The position numbers and the translations under genes were made by a program. This document shows, piece by piece, positions 18,597 through 27,767 of a DNA stretch of 64,000 nucleotides. The stretch's first letter is position 1, and each line of letters opens with the position of its first letter. A model generated the notes under the pieces. That model saw only the letters and a list, made by a program, of their open reading frames with translations, made no database searches and had not been told where the DNA came from. Origin of the DNA: UBA7672 sp041398245. GTDB taxonomy: Bacteria > Pseudomonadota > Alphaproteobacteria > Caulobacterales > Hyphomonadaceae. The stretch lies in NCBI GenBank assembly GCA_041398245.1, contig JAWKVC010000005.1:62001-126000 (forward strand). The letters run 5' to 3'.

Positions 18597-19388
18597 ATGA
18601 CCCAGTCTCCGCCTGAATTCCTCGATCATGACAGCATCCGGCTCGCCTACCGGCGCAGTTCCGCCTCGCCCGCCCATGCCGACGCGCGCCACGCCAGCGT
18701 GGTCTGGCTCGGCGGTTTCCATTCCGACATGCTGGGCGAGAAGGCGACCTTGCTGCATGAAGCCGTCGCCGCGTCGGTCCGCGCCTATGTCCGGTTCGAC
18801 TATCTCGGGCATGGCGAAAGCGGTGGCGCGTTCGCCGAGGGCACAATCGGCCGGTGGCGCTCAGACGCGCTGGCGGTCATCGACAACCTTACGCAAGGTC
18901 CGCTGGTTCTGGTTGGCTCGTCGATGGGCGGCTGGATGTCGCTCCTCTGCGCGCTGGCCCGGCCGGAACGGGTGAAGGCGCTGGTGCTCCTCGCGCCTGC
19001 GCCGGACTTCACGGACAAGCTGATGTGGGCCTCGTTCGACGACAGCCAGAAGCGTCAGATCATGGAACAGGGCCACTGGACGCGGCCCTCGCCCTACGAC
19101 CCCGCCGGCTATCCGATTACCAAAATGCTGATCGAGGAGGGCAGGGACTGGAACATCCTCGACGCCGAAATCCCCCTCGATATCCCCGTCCGCATCCTTC
19201 ACGGCGGTCTCGATGCGGATGTGCCGTGGACGCATTCGCTTGATCTCGCCGACAAGCTTCGCACGCGTGATGTGGTGTGGACGCTGATCAAGGACGGCGA
19301 TCACCGCCTGTCCCGGCCACAGGACATCACACGCATGATCGCGACTGTGCTGGCGACGGTGGAGCAGGTCGAGAACGTGCCCGAGTGA
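18597..19388 (+). CDS. Alpha/beta hydrolase
   Basis: A 263-residue single-domain alpha/beta hydrolase. The nucleophile elbow is GSSMG with Ser109; the acid is Asp206 or Asp208 in GGLDADVPW and the base is His236 in KDGDHRLS. The sequence style (GGFHSDMLGEKA, FDYLGHGESGG) resembles the ABHD10/palmitoyl-thioesterase-like group, so a thioesterase or esterase role is possible. There is no signal peptide. It is transcribed away from the glycosyltransferase pair. Confidence 0.85.
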   Translation: MTQSPPEFLDHDSIRLAYRRSSASPAHADARHASVVWLGGFHSDMLGEKATLLHEAVAASVRAYVRFDYLGHGESGGAFAEGTIGRWRSDALAVIDNLTQGPLVLVGSSMGGWMSLLCALARPERVKALVLLAPAPDFTDKLMWASFDDSQKRQIMEQGHWTRPSPYDPAGYPITKMLIEEGRDWNILDAEIPLDIPVRILHGGLDADVPWTHSLDLADKLRTRDVVWTLIKDGDHRLSRPQDITRMIATVLATVEQVENVPE

Positions 19389-19522
19389 AATGGGAGAAAT
19401 CGCTGGTTTCAGTCAGATCACGCGGGCGAGCATGGGGCCCATTACCGTTTGAGACCCCGCATGTCTGTGTGTAAAGTGCGGTATGTGGCGCCCCATGAAG
19501 ACGAGCAATTCGAGGGAGTTGT

Positions 19523-20011
19523 ATGATGCGCATCAAAGGTCTTCATCATAGCGCATACCGGTGCCGCGACTCTGAGGAGACCCGGAAGTTCTTCGAGGAT
19601 TTCCTCGGCCTGCCGTTGGTCAACGCCTTTGAGATCGGCGTCACGAAGAGCGGGCGCGCGGCCAAGGTGCTGCATTCCTTCTACGCGATGAGCGATGGAT
19701 CGTGCCTCGCCTTTTTCGAAGAACCGGGCGAGCCGTTCGAGTTCAGACCCCAACGCGATTTCGATCTGCACATTGCGCTGGAAGTACCCCACGCTGATCT
19801 TCAGCAGTGGCTCACGAAGGGGAAGGACGCCGGGATCGAGTGCCGGGGCATCTCCGATCACGGGATGGTCGATTCAATCTATTTCCGCGATCCCAACGGT
19901 TACGTGATTGAGCTCGCGGGCAAGCGACCCGATCACGACGCGATGATGGATCCAGCCGTCAACAAAGCGCGCCAACATCTCGACAAATGGCAAGCGGAGA
20001 AAGCCGCCTAG
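19523..20011 (+). CDS. VOC-superfamily (glyoxalase-like) protein
   Basis: A 162-residue protein with two beta-alpha-beta-beta-beta modules. It starts IKGLHHSAYRCRDSEETRKFFEDFLGLPLV and has metal-ligand candidates His7/His8 and a Glu in NGYVIELAGKRPD. Members are dioxygenases, glyoxalases or fosfomycin-type resistance enzymes; the substrate is unknown. GAGGGAG lies upstream of the ATG. Confidence 0.82.
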   Translation: MMRIKGLHHSAYRCRDSEETRKFFEDFLGLPLVNAFEIGVTKSGRAAKVLHSFYAMSDGSCLAFFEEPGEPFEFRPQRDFDLHIALEVPHADLQQWLTKGKDAGIECRGISDHGMVDSIYFRDPNGYVIELAGKRPDHDAMMDPAVNKARQHLDKWQAEKAA

Positions 20012-20310
20012 ACGCCCGGATCGCTGCAAACCGACGAAGGTCGGAGTCGCTCCAATCTGGTCATAGAGCCATCACACAGGATGGCGGCTGGAAATCGCCG
20101 AGTACGGTCAGTGGCTAGCCTCATAATCTGGTCCTGTCAGGTTAAGGTCACGATTGGCTTTGCGATGAACATTCACTGCGGCCAACACGTGAGAACGCGC
20201 CGTCTTTATTGAAGCCGATCTTCTACTGTTACTTGCCAACTTTGTTTAGGTGATCGCTGAATTGTAGCGCTGACCTGACAGTATCCTTGCACCCACTCAC
20301 GGAACCATCG
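20012..20310. other. Intergenic region with an AT-richer tract
   Basis: These 299 bases show no gene. The region contains a separated inverted repeat of CTGTCAGGT (about 20134-20142) and ACCTGACAG (about 20273-20281), too far apart for a simple operator. The stretch from about 20190 to 20275 is less GC-rich than its surroundings. Confidence 0.4.
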
Positions 20311-20985
20311 ATGCGCCTTACCCAGATTTCCTGCCCGCTTCTCGCCGTCCTGCTGGCTGCGCCTGCTCACGCAGCAATCGACGGCAAGGTCGCGGGACTT
20401 AACGAGACCACCTTCGCCGCGCTCGCGGCGGTGAAGCAACGCAACCCTGGTAGCCTGACCGAGCGCGATGCGAAGGAACTCGCCACCGCTATCATGGCAG
20501 ACGAAGTGGTGGATGAGTTGGAAAGGGACCTGCTCGAGGAAATGACCCAGAGCCAGTTCCGCAACATCACCGTGACGCCCGCTGGCGATACCTCCCGCTC
20601 GGTGATGACTTTCCCTACAGTGGGCAACGCCAAGAGGGTGCTTCTGGGCGCGCTCAACCCGCAGTTAGACCTTGATGTCGCCTGGACCCAGGACGCTGGC
20701 GGTTGGAGGGATATGATCATCGAGTTCAAGAAGAGCCCCGAGCAGGAAACGCGGGTTGTTGCATTCGTTCAGGGCAAGCTCGCGGGCCAATGGGAAGCGA
20801 GCAATGTGGGCAACGGCTTCAAGCCACTCCGCGATCTGATCGCTAGACTCTACGGTTATTCAAATTCTGCGGGGGCGGACACCAACACGGGACGGACGAT
20901 CCTGTACCGGGCGATGGAGCAGCTGGACCACAGCATTTCCGACGGGGTGCCTGATTTCCTCTACAACTGGACACGGCCGAGCTGA
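20311..20985 (+). CDS. Exported protein of unknown function
   Basis: A 224-residue protein with a signal peptide (MRLTQISCPLLAVLLAAPAHA, cleaved at about residue 21). The mature part is acidic and mostly helical at first (ELERDLLEEMTQSQFRNI) and then mixed. I recognise no family. The ATG at 20311 was chosen because the signal sequence starts there; the frame opens eight codons earlier at a TTG. Confidence 0.6.
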   Translation: MRLTQISCPLLAVLLAAPAHAAIDGKVAGLNETTFAALAAVKQRNPGSLTERDAKELATAIMADEVVDELERDLLEEMTQSQFRNITVTPAGDTSRSVMTFPTVGNAKRVLLGALNPQLDLDVAWTQDAGGWRDMIIEFKKSPEQETRVVAFVQGKLAGQWEASNVGNGFKPLRDLIARLYGYSNSAGADTNTGRTILYRAMEQLDHSISDGVPDFLYNWTRPS

Positions 20986-21095
20986 TATTTGAGAGTGAAG
21001 GAATGCGCTTGATCAATGTTCGCGCATGACTTGGCGCCTATGTGTTGCCACTTGGCAGGCAGCCTGGCCGTCGCGAATGGGCCAATTCCCGCCCC

Positions 21096-21932
21096 TCAGC
21101 TGGCAACCATTCTGGCAAGGCAATCCGCCAATCCTTCGCGATACGTCGCAAACGCCGGTCGCCAGCCGAACGTCGCTTTCGCCTTCGCGTTCGAGACGCG
21201 TTTGCACTCCGCATAGAAACGCCGCGCCGCCTCCGACAGCCCCGCCTGTTCGAAAGCTACCGCAGGCGGTGGCTCGACGCCCAGCAATCCCGCCGCATAC
21301 GCCAGCACCTCATCCGCAGGCGTTGGCTCGTCGTCGCAGACGTTGAACACTTCTCCGCGCTTGACCCGCGTTATCGCCAGCTCCAGCAGCGCCGCCAGGT
21401 CGGTCACATGAATGCGCGAGAACACCTGTCCCGCCTTCACGATCCGCCGCGCGCCCGGCTCGCGCACGCGCTCAATGGCGGATCGGCCCGGCCCGTAGAG
21501 TCCCGGCAAGCGGAATACCATCGCGCCCAATGACAGCCACTGCTCCTCCGCCCGCGCCCGGTTTGTCGCCTCGCGGCTCAGCGGCTTTACTGGCGTTTCC
21601 TCGAACGCCCATCCGCCCTGAAGGTCGCCGTAGGCGCCTGTTGTCGAGAGATAGGAAAGCGAGCGCGCCGATCCTGCCCCGGCCTGGAAGGTGCGGAACA
21701 CCGGGCATCCTTCCGCATCCGGCGGAACGGAGACCAGCCAGTCGGCGCCGCGCGGCGGGCTCACTCCTTCGCCCGGCCAGATTGGCACGTCCCAGCCGCG
21801 TTCGCGCAGGGGAGCCGCGCTGTCCTCGCTGCGAACGGTTCCCGCGCACGATACGCCCTGCGCCGCCAGCCGCTCGGCCAGGAAGCCTGCGACATAGCCG
21901 AAGCCAAACGCGAAGAGCTGTGTGGAGGCCAT
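21096..21932 (-). CDS. NAD(P)-dependent epimerase/dehydratase (extended SDR, YeeZ-like)
   Basis: A 278-residue Rossmann-fold protein. The glycine-rich dinucleotide loop FGFGYVAGFLA is at residues 9-19, a conserved serine-threonine stretch is SYLSTTGAYGD (Tyr candidate at about residue 102), and RLPGLYGPGRS resembles the substrate region of extended SDRs. The classical YxxxK is poorly preserved, as in YeeZ-type proteins. Substrate unknown. Confidence 0.78.
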   Translation of the reverse strand: MASTQLFAFGFGYVAGFLAERLAAQGVSCAGTVRSEDSAAPLRERGWDVPIWPGEGVSPPRGADWLVSVPPDAEGCPVFRTFQAGAGSARSLSYLSTTGAYGDLQGGWAFEETPVKPLSREATNRARAEEQWLSLGAMVFRLPGLYGPGRSAIERVREPGARRIVKAGQVFSRIHVTDLAALLELAITRVKRGEVFNVCDDEPTPADEVLAYAAGLLGVEPPPAVAFEQAGLSEAARRFYAECKRVSNAKAKATFGWRPAFATYREGLADCLARMVAS

Positions 21933-22000
21933 GATCCTGCCGGTTGTTCCCCCGGCTTATGGACCAAGGCCAGCCACACAGCCAACCGCGTCTGATCAGG

Positions 22001-22024
22001 GCGCCTCTCTTTCGAGGAAGGCGC
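22001..22024 (-). terminator. Possible terminator after the DUF2141 gene
   Basis: GCGCCT-CTC-TTTC-GAG-GA-AGGCGC forms an interrupted hairpin just past the DUF2141 stop codon; there is no T tract. Confidence 0.35.
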
Positions 22025-22037
22025 AGACGCTGGATCG

Positions 22038-22463
22038 CTATTGCGGATAGATCATGCCGACGGTGAGGTTGGCCGGCGCAGTTCCCATGGTAAAGCTGGT
22101 CAGGTCGAAGGTCGGCGCGGCGCGCAGCGTCTCGCCGTTGATCATCGCCCAGCCTTCCTTCGGCATGCCGTTCGCGGCCAGGGCCATCGTGCCGTCCCGG
22201 TCTTCGTCGTGCAGTACCGAGAGCGAATAGGCGCCCGGCGCGACATCCGGGATTGTCACTGTGACCGTGCCGTCTTTCGCGGGCGAGGCGGTCTTTACGC
22301 CGTAGGAGCCGCGCGGCTGCAGGTACTCATCCTTCGTTTGCAAGGCGACAAGGATGTCGCCCCCGCGGGCGTGGACACCGTTGATGGTCACGTGGACATC
22401 TTCGGCCAGGGCGGGGGCGGCAACGGCGAGGGCAAGCACGGCGGAGGTCAGAAGGCGCTTCAT
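22038..22463 (-). CDS. DUF2141 exported protein
   Basis: A 141-residue protein with a signal peptide (MKRLLTSAVLALAVAAPALA) and a single beta-sandwich domain matching DUF2141 (VHVTINGVHARGGDILVAL, PGAYSLSVLHDEDRDGTMA, PKEGWAMING). The function of this family is unknown; members are small periplasmic or outer membrane-associated proteins. An 11-bp palindrome lies 12 bases before the start codon, so tight repression is likely. Confidence 0.82.
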   Translation of the reverse strand: MKRLLTSAVLALAVAAPALAEDVHVTINGVHARGGDILVALQTKDEYLQPRGSYGVKTASPAKDGTVTVTIPDVAPGAYSLSVLHDEDRDGTMALAANGMPKEGWAMINGETLRAAPTFDLTSFTMGTAPANLTVGMIYPQ

Positions 22464-22474
22464 TTTGCATCTCC

Positions 22475-22503
22475 AAGAGTACTTTGTATTAGAAAGTACT
22501 CTT
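22475..22503. promoter_or_regulatory. 11-bp palindrome, operator-like, upstream of DUF2141
   Basis: AAGAGTACTTT and its exact complement AAAGTACTCTT are separated by seven bases (GTATTAG), in an AT-rich patch within GC-rich DNA. The position, 12 bases before the DUF2141 start codon, fits an operator overlapping the promoter. Confidence 0.7.
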
Positions 22504-22632
22504 GATGTACGCCTACTTTCGGGTGCTGTAAAGCCTGACCCTGCGAATTTCGGCGACTGCCCTTCGGGCCTTGGAATTGGCGCATTCGGCGGCATGTTTC
22601 CGGCCTCGGGGTGTCCCGGCCGGAGTTGTTTG

Positions 22633-23331
22633 ATGCGTGCTGTTGTTCTGATTGCCCTGCTGGCCGCCGCAGCGCCTGCGGCCCTGGCCCAGAGCGAACA
22701 GCAGAAGCTGCAGCAGTGCCTCGACGAGATCGACCGGGACCCGGAAGCCGCCTATCAGGACGGGCTCACCTGGCTCTCGCGCGGCAATGTTCCCGCTGCG
22801 CGCCACTGCACCGCGCTCGCCTTGATCGCTTTGGGCGAAGAGGCGGAAGGCGCAGCCCGGCTGGAACAGCTTGCCAATGCGCCAGACGCCGGCGGCATCG
22901 AGGCGCGCGGCGTCTATCTCGCCCAGTCAGGCAATGCATGGCTGCTCGCCGGCCTGCCGGATGAGGCCATCGTCACGCTGACCAATGCGATGAAGCTGCG
23001 TCCCTCGGACGGCGAACTCTACAAGGACCGTGCCCGCGCCCATGTGCTGAAGAAGCGCTGGGCCGAGGCGGCGAAGGATCTCGATACAGCCATCGTCATG
23101 TCCGCCGGCGACGCGGAAGCGTACCGCCTGCGCGGCCTCTCGCGGCTGAAGCAGAACCAGCTCACCGAGGCATGGTCGGATGTCGAAACGGCGATGCAGC
23201 TCGCGCCGACCGATGTGAAGGTGCTCGTGCTGCGCGGCGACGTGCGCGAGGCGATGCGCCTGCAGGGTCTGGAAGATCCCGCCGGTCTCGACCAGGCGCT
23301 GAAACCCCGCACACGCATCGTGGGGAACTAG
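22633..23331 (+). CDS. Exported TPR-repeat protein
   Basis: A 232-residue protein with a signal peptide (MRAVVLIALLAAAAPAALA) and about four tetratricopeptide-like helical pairs from residue 60 onward (for example LYKDRARAHVLKKRWAEAAKDLDTAI and AYRLRGLSRLKQNQLTEAWSDVETAM). TPR proteins scaffold protein complexes, so this is probably a periplasmic adaptor. A longer in-frame reading from 22354 is not needed, since the signal peptide begins at 22633. Confidence 0.82.
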   Translation: MRAVVLIALLAAAAPAALAQSEQQKLQQCLDEIDRDPEAAYQDGLTWLSRGNVPAARHCTALALIALGEEAEGAARLEQLANAPDAGGIEARGVYLAQSGNAWLLAGLPDEAIVTLTNAMKLRPSDGELYKDRARAHVLKKRWAEAAKDLDTAIVMSAGDAEAYRLRGLSRLKQNQLTEAWSDVETAMQLAPTDVKVLVLRGDVREAMRLQGLEDPAGLDQALKPRTRIVGN

Positions 23332-23337
23332 CGCGGC

Positions 23338-24186
23338 TCAGGGGCCGACGACGCACGTGTCCAGCTTGTCGCGCTTCACCATCGCCATCAGCGACTGCAC
23401 CTGCGTGTTGCGCCGCCCCGTCGCGTAGGGGCCATCGACGCGGATGCGGTTGGGATTGGGCAGAACGGCCGCCAGCGCCGCCGCCTGTTTCGGCGTCAGG
23501 TCCCTGGCCGAAACGCCGAACCGTTCCTGCGCCGCCTGTTCGGCACCGAAGATGCCATCGCCCCATTCGGCGACATTGAGGTAGGTTTCCATGATTCGGG
23601 GCTTGGACCACATCCATTCGACCTCAACGGTGAAATAGGCTTCCAGTCCCTTCCGGAACCAGCCGCCGCCATTCCACAGAAAGACGTTCTTGGCGGTCTG
23701 CTGGCTGATGGTCGAGGCGCCGCGCACCCGGCCGCCGCGTTCGGCCTCCGCCAGCGCCTTGTCGATTTCCTTCATGTCGAAGCCGTTATGGCTGCAGAAA
23801 TTCTGGTCCTCGGTCGCGATCACAGCGCGCACGAGGTGAGGGGACATGTCCTTCAGGTCCACCCATTTCGAGCGCACTTCCGTTCCGCTCATGGCCACGC
23901 CAGCCATGTTCAGCGTCGGCGGCGGTCCGGTCCAGCCGATCGCAAAGACGGCGAGCGTGCTCAACGCCAGGAAGCCAACTATTCCGATGACGGACCATTT
24001 CGCGACGCCAACAAGGATGCGGCGCCAGAGCGGCTTCGCGTTGTTGTACGGGTCGCCCTGCGCGGTCATGCCGGCGCGCCAGCGGCCTATACCGCCGCCG
24101 GAGCTGGAAGGTTCATTCGGAATCGCGCCGGCGTTGTCGGGCGCGGCGTCGGCCTGCGGCGGGCTATCCGGCTTGTCTTCCAGCAT
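23338..24186 (-). CDS. mtgA: Monofunctional biosynthetic peptidoglycan transglycosylase
   Basis: A 282-residue GT51 enzyme that polymerises lipid II into glycan strands at the inner membrane. After a Pro-rich cytoplasmic N-terminus comes one membrane helix (about 55-80). The catalytic domain then has the motif VIATEDQNFCSHNGFD with the general base Glu, followed by GASTISQQTAKNVFLW and WMWSKPRIMETYLNVAEWGDGIFG. It overlaps the end of queG by 23 bases. Confidence 0.93.
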   Translation of the reverse strand: MLEDKPDSPPQADAAPDNAGAIPNEPSSSGGGIGRWRAGMTAQGDPYNNAKPLWRRILVGVAKWSVIGIVGFLALSTLAVFAIGWTGPPPTLNMAGVAMSGTEVRSKWVDLKDMSPHLVRAVIATEDQNFCSHNGFDMKEIDKALAEAERGGRVRGASTISQQTAKNVFLWNGGGWFRKGLEAYFTVEVEWMWSKPRIMETYLNVAEWGDGIFGAEQAAQERFGVSARDLTPKQAAALAAVLPNPNRIRVDGPYATGRRNTQVQSLMAMVKRDKLDTCVVGP

Positions 24187-25282
24187 CCCATTCCTCAAGC
24201 ACTGCGGGATCTGACTCGACGGGGCGTCGGGCAAGGCGTTCAGACTCGAAGGCGGTTGGAGACAGCTGACCCAGCGCCCACGCGGCTGCGCCGCGAACCA
24301 GCGGCGAACCATCGTCCAAGGTCTGGATACACAAGTCCGCAAGCGCCTGCGACCCCGAATTTCCAATCGCGATCATCACGTTGCGGATAAGTCTGTCGCG
24401 GCCGATCCGCTTGATAGGCGAACCGGCGAACACCTCGCGAAAGGCGGCGTCATCAAGCTGCGCCAGCTCGGCCAGAAGCGGCGCGATCAGTTCGGCTCTG
24501 GGATGAAATGCAGTTTCCCGCGCCGTTGCGGCGAACTTGTTCCACGGGCAGACGGCAAGGCAATCGTCGCAGCCATAGATGCGGTTGCCCATCGCCTTGC
24601 GGAACTCGCGCGGGATCGGTCCCTTGTGCTCGATCGTGAGGTAGGAAATGCACCGCCGTGCATCGAGCCGGTAGGGCGCCGGGAAGGCGCGGGTGGGGCA
24701 GATGTCGAGGCAGGCGCTGCACGTCCCACAGGAATCCTCCGCCGGTGCATCCGGCCTCAGATCCGCATCGGTCAGCATTGCACCGAGGAACAGCCACGAA
24801 CCCTTTTCACGACTTACGAGGTTGGTGTGCTTGCCCTGCCAGCCCACGCCGGCGCGTTCGGCCAGCGGCTTTTCCATCAGGGGCGCTGTGTCGACAAAGA
24901 TTTTGACGTCGACGCCATTCTCCAGTGCAAAGGCAGACGCCAGCTGCTTCAGCTTGCGCTTCATCAGGTCGTGATAGTCGGCGTTCCGGGCATAGACAGA
25001 AATCGCCCCGTGCTCCCGGTGTCCAAGCGTTTCCAGCGGGTCGCGGCCCGGCCCGTAGTTCAGCCCGACCACCAGAGCGGATCTGGCTTCCGGCCACATC
25101 GCGGTGGGATGTTTCCGGCGCTCGGTCGTTTCGGCCATCCAGCCCATGTCGCCATGCCAGCCCTGCGCGACGAAATCGGCCAGCCGCTCGCCCGCCGTCC
25201 AGGCTTCATCGGCCCGGGCGATCCGTGCGACATCGAAGCCGAGCGCCTTCGCCCGCTCCTTAAGCTGCTCTTCAAGCCTCAT
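24164..25282 (-). CDS. queG: Epoxyqueuosine reductase QueG
   Basis: A 372-residue enzyme that reduces epoxyqueuosine to queuosine in tRNA. It has the cobalamin-binding N-terminal domain (residues 1-170), two [4Fe-4S] cysteine motifs, CGTCSACLDICPTRAF and GCDDCLAVCPWN, and a C-terminal HEAT-like repeat (ALADLCIQTLDDGSPLVRG). The length is normal. queG and mtgA are probably co-transcribed. Confidence 0.95.
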   Translation of the reverse strand: MRLEEQLKERAKALGFDVARIARADEAWTAGERLADFVAQGWHGDMGWMAETTERRKHPTAMWPEARSALVVGLNYGPGRDPLETLGHREHGAISVYARNADYHDLMKRKLKQLASAFALENGVDVKIFVDTAPLMEKPLAERAGVGWQGKHTNLVSREKGSWLFLGAMLTDADLRPDAPAEDSCGTCSACLDICPTRAFPAPYRLDARRCISYLTIEHKGPIPREFRKAMGNRIYGCDDCLAVCPWNKFAATARETAFHPRAELIAPLLAELAQLDDAAFREVFAGSPIKRIGRDRLIRNVMIAIGNSGSQALADLCIQTLDDGSPLVRGAAAWALGQLSPTAFESERLARRPVESDPAVLEEWDAGRQAG

Positions 25283-25421
25283 GATCTACGCGATCTAGCA
25301 TGACGCATCGCGAGGGGCTTCCCTTTCCTTGCCCAATGATTAGGCAGGTGTGACCGGCTTCCGGCAGAGCCCGTCATGGCGCTTTCGCGGGACGGTGTGG
25401 TCCGGCTAGGACTGGGGTTGC

Positions 25422-26828
25422 ATGTACAACGAGATGTTCGCAGACGACGGATCGATCCGGGCCCCCTACGAAAAGGTGTCCGAATGGGTCAACGCCACCG
25501 GGGTCGATCGTCTCAAGCTGCGGCAGAGCGAGGCCGAGGCGATCTTCCGCAAGATCGGCATCACCTTCGCCGTCTATGGCGAGGGGGGCGATCCCGAACG
25601 CCTTATCCCGTTCGACCTCATCCCGCGCGTGTTCGGGGCCGCCGAATGGCGCAAGCTGTCACGCGGCATCCGCCAACGGTCCCGCGCGCTCAACGCCTTT
25701 CTTTATGATGTCTATCACCGCGGCGAGATCCTGCGCGCCGGCGTGATCCCGGAGGAACTCGTCTATCAGAACGAAGCCTTCCTGCCGGAAATGGTCGGTG
25801 TCGATCCGCCCGGCCGCGTCTACAGCCACATTGTCGGCGTCGACATCGTGCGTACCGATGGCGACAGGTTCCAGGTTCTCGAAGATAACTGCCGCACGCC
25901 CTCCGGCGTCTCCTACATGCTGGAGAACCGCGAGATCATGATGCGGATGTTTCCGCAGCTCTTCCACGCGGGCTTTGTCGAAAGCGTCGATTCGTACCCG
26001 TCCATGCTCAAGAAGACGCTGGAGGAAGTTGCGCCCATCAAGTGCGATGACGATCCGACCGTCGTGCTGCTGACGCCAGGCTCGCTGAACTCAGCCTACT
26101 ACGAGCACTCCTTCCTCGCCGACCTCATGGGCATCGAACTGGTCGAGCCGCAGGATCTGTTCGTCGAGAGCGGACTTTGCTGGATGCGCACCACGCGCGG
26201 GCCGCAGCGCGTTGACGTAATCTATCGGCGTATCGACGACACCTATATCGATCCGCTGACCTTCAAGGCCGACTCGCTGCTGGGCGTGCCGGGCCTGTTC
26301 AATGTCTATCGCTCCGGCGGCGTTACGCTGTGTTCCGCGCCGGGGGCGGGGGTTGCGGACGACAAGGCGATCTACGTCTTCGTCCCCGACATGATCAAAT
26401 TCTATCTCGGCGAGAAGCCCATCCTCGAAAACGTGCCAACCTGGCGCTGCGCCTCGCCGGACGGGCTCAAATATGTGCTCGACAATCTCAAAGACCTTGT
26501 CGTGAAGCGCGTGCACGGCTCCGGCGGCTACGGCATGCTGATCGGGCCCCACGCGACGCGCAAGGAGATCGACGCTTTCCGCGCCAAGATCAAGGCATCG
26601 CCCTCCGAGTTCATCGCCCAGCCCACGCTGGAGCTTTCGACCGCGCCGATCCTTGGCGGCGAAGGCGTCGAGGAACGCCATGTCGACTTCCGGCCATTCT
26701 GTCTGGTCGGCAAGGAGATACGGTTGACGCCCGGCGGCCTGACGCGCGTCGCGCTCAAGAAGGGGTCGCTGGTCGTCAACTCCTCGCAGGGCGGCGGCGT
26801 CAAAGACACCTGGATTCTGGCGGATTGA
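25422..26828 (+). CDS. Circularly permuted ATP-grasp ligase of the Anbu operon
   Basis: A 468-residue ATP-grasp type 2 protein (formerly DUF404/407). The segment RKIGITFAVYGEGGDPERLIPFDLIPRVF near the N-terminus and the ATP-binding region LKDLVVKRVHGSGGYGMLIGPHA are characteristic. These proteins are predicted amide-bond ligases that would attach amino acids or peptides to a carboxylate; the real substrate is not established. The alpha-E gene follows four bases later, and transglutaminase and Anbu peptidase genes follow in the same direction. Confidence 0.9.
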   Translation: MYNEMFADDGSIRAPYEKVSEWVNATGVDRLKLRQSEAEAIFRKIGITFAVYGEGGDPERLIPFDLIPRVFGAAEWRKLSRGIRQRSRALNAFLYDVYHRGEILRAGVIPEELVYQNEAFLPEMVGVDPPGRVYSHIVGVDIVRTDGDRFQVLEDNCRTPSGVSYMLENREIMMRMFPQLFHAGFVESVDSYPSMLKKTLEEVAPIKCDDDPTVVLLTPGSLNSAYYEHSFLADLMGIELVEPQDLFVESGLCWMRTTRGPQRVDVIYRRIDDTYIDPLTFKADSLLGVPGLFNVYRSGGVTLCSAPGAGVADDKAIYVFVPDMIKFYLGEKPILENVPTWRCASPDGLKYVLDNLKDLVVKRVHGSGGYGMLIGPHATRKEIDAFRAKIKASPSEFIAQPTLELSTAPILGGEGVEERHVDFRPFCLVGKEIRLTPGGLTRVALKKGSLVVNSSQGGGVKDTWILAD

Positions 26829-26832
26829 TCCC

Positions 26833-27762
26833 ATGTTGAGCCGCACAGCCGAAAACCTGTTCTGGATGGGCCGCTACATGGAGCGGGCCGACGCCACAGC
26901 GCGCCTCATCGAGATGGGCTATCGCATGGCGATGTTGCCCGGATCGAACGAGATGGAAGAATGGCGCTCCGTCGCTGCGGCGTCCGGCTCCGCGCCGGAC
27001 ATCGCGGAAGATGCAAACCTCACGGCGTCCGCCGTGGTGCAACGCCTGCTTCTGGACCTCGATAACCGTTCCTCGATCCGGTCCTGCCTGACATCGGCGC
27101 GCGCCAATGGCCGCGCCATCCGCACGGCGCTGACACAGGACATGTGGGAAGCGCTGAACGATGGCTGGCGGCAGCTTGGCCAGATGGATGCCGAAACGGC
27201 GCTCAAGAACCTGCCGGCGCTGCTGGAATGGACCAAGAACCGCACAGCCGCTTTCCGCGGTGCATCGGAAATCTCGCTTCTGCGCAATGACGGCTATTTC
27301 TTCCTGCGCATGGGCGGCCTGATCGAGCGCGCCGACATGACGCTGCGCCTGCTCGACGTGAAATACTATGTCCTCCTGCCCGAAACCGATGTCGTCGGTG
27401 GCGGACGTGACTATCATCAGTGGACCAGCGTGCTGCGCGCCACATCGGCGCTCCGCGCCTATCACCACGTCTACAAGGGTGACTATACGCCGTGGGGCAT
27501 CGCCGATTTCCTGATCCTCAACAGCATTTTCCCGCGCTCGGTCTCGTTCTGCTATCGCTCGATCAAGCGTTTCCTCGACGATCTTGCTGATCTCTATGGC
27601 GAGAAGAGTTCGCCGCAGCTTGTTGCCAGCGACATGGTGGACCGGCTCGACAGGATCGGCATCGAGGAGCTGTTCCAGAGCGGGCTTCACGAATTCGTCT
27701 CGGACGCCATTGGCACAACGCGGCAGTTGTCGAGCGAGATCAGCAAGGCCTATCACTTTTAA
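26833..27762 (+). CDS. Alpha-E domain protein of the Anbu operon
   Basis: A 309-residue all-helical protein of the alpha-E (DUF403) family, beginning LSRTAENLFWMGRYMERADATARL, the family signature. The C-terminal half repeats the helical pattern (VSFCYRSIKRFLDDLADLYG). It has no known catalytic residues and is thought to assist the partner ATP-grasp ligase encoded directly upstream. Confidence 0.9.
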   Translation: MLSRTAENLFWMGRYMERADATARLIEMGYRMAMLPGSNEMEEWRSVAAASGSAPDIAEDANLTASAVVQRLLLDLDNRSSIRSCLTSARANGRAIRTALTQDMWEALNDGWRQLGQMDAETALKNLPALLEWTKNRTAAFRGASEISLLRNDGYFFLRMGGLIERADMTLRLLDVKYYVLLPETDVVGGGRDYHQWTSVLRATSALRAYHHVYKGDYTPWGIADFLILNSIFPRSVSFCYRSIKRFLDDLADLYGEKSSPQLVASDMVDRLDRIGIEELFQSGLHEFVSDAIGTTRQLSSEISKAYHF

Positions 27763-27767
27763 CCGTC

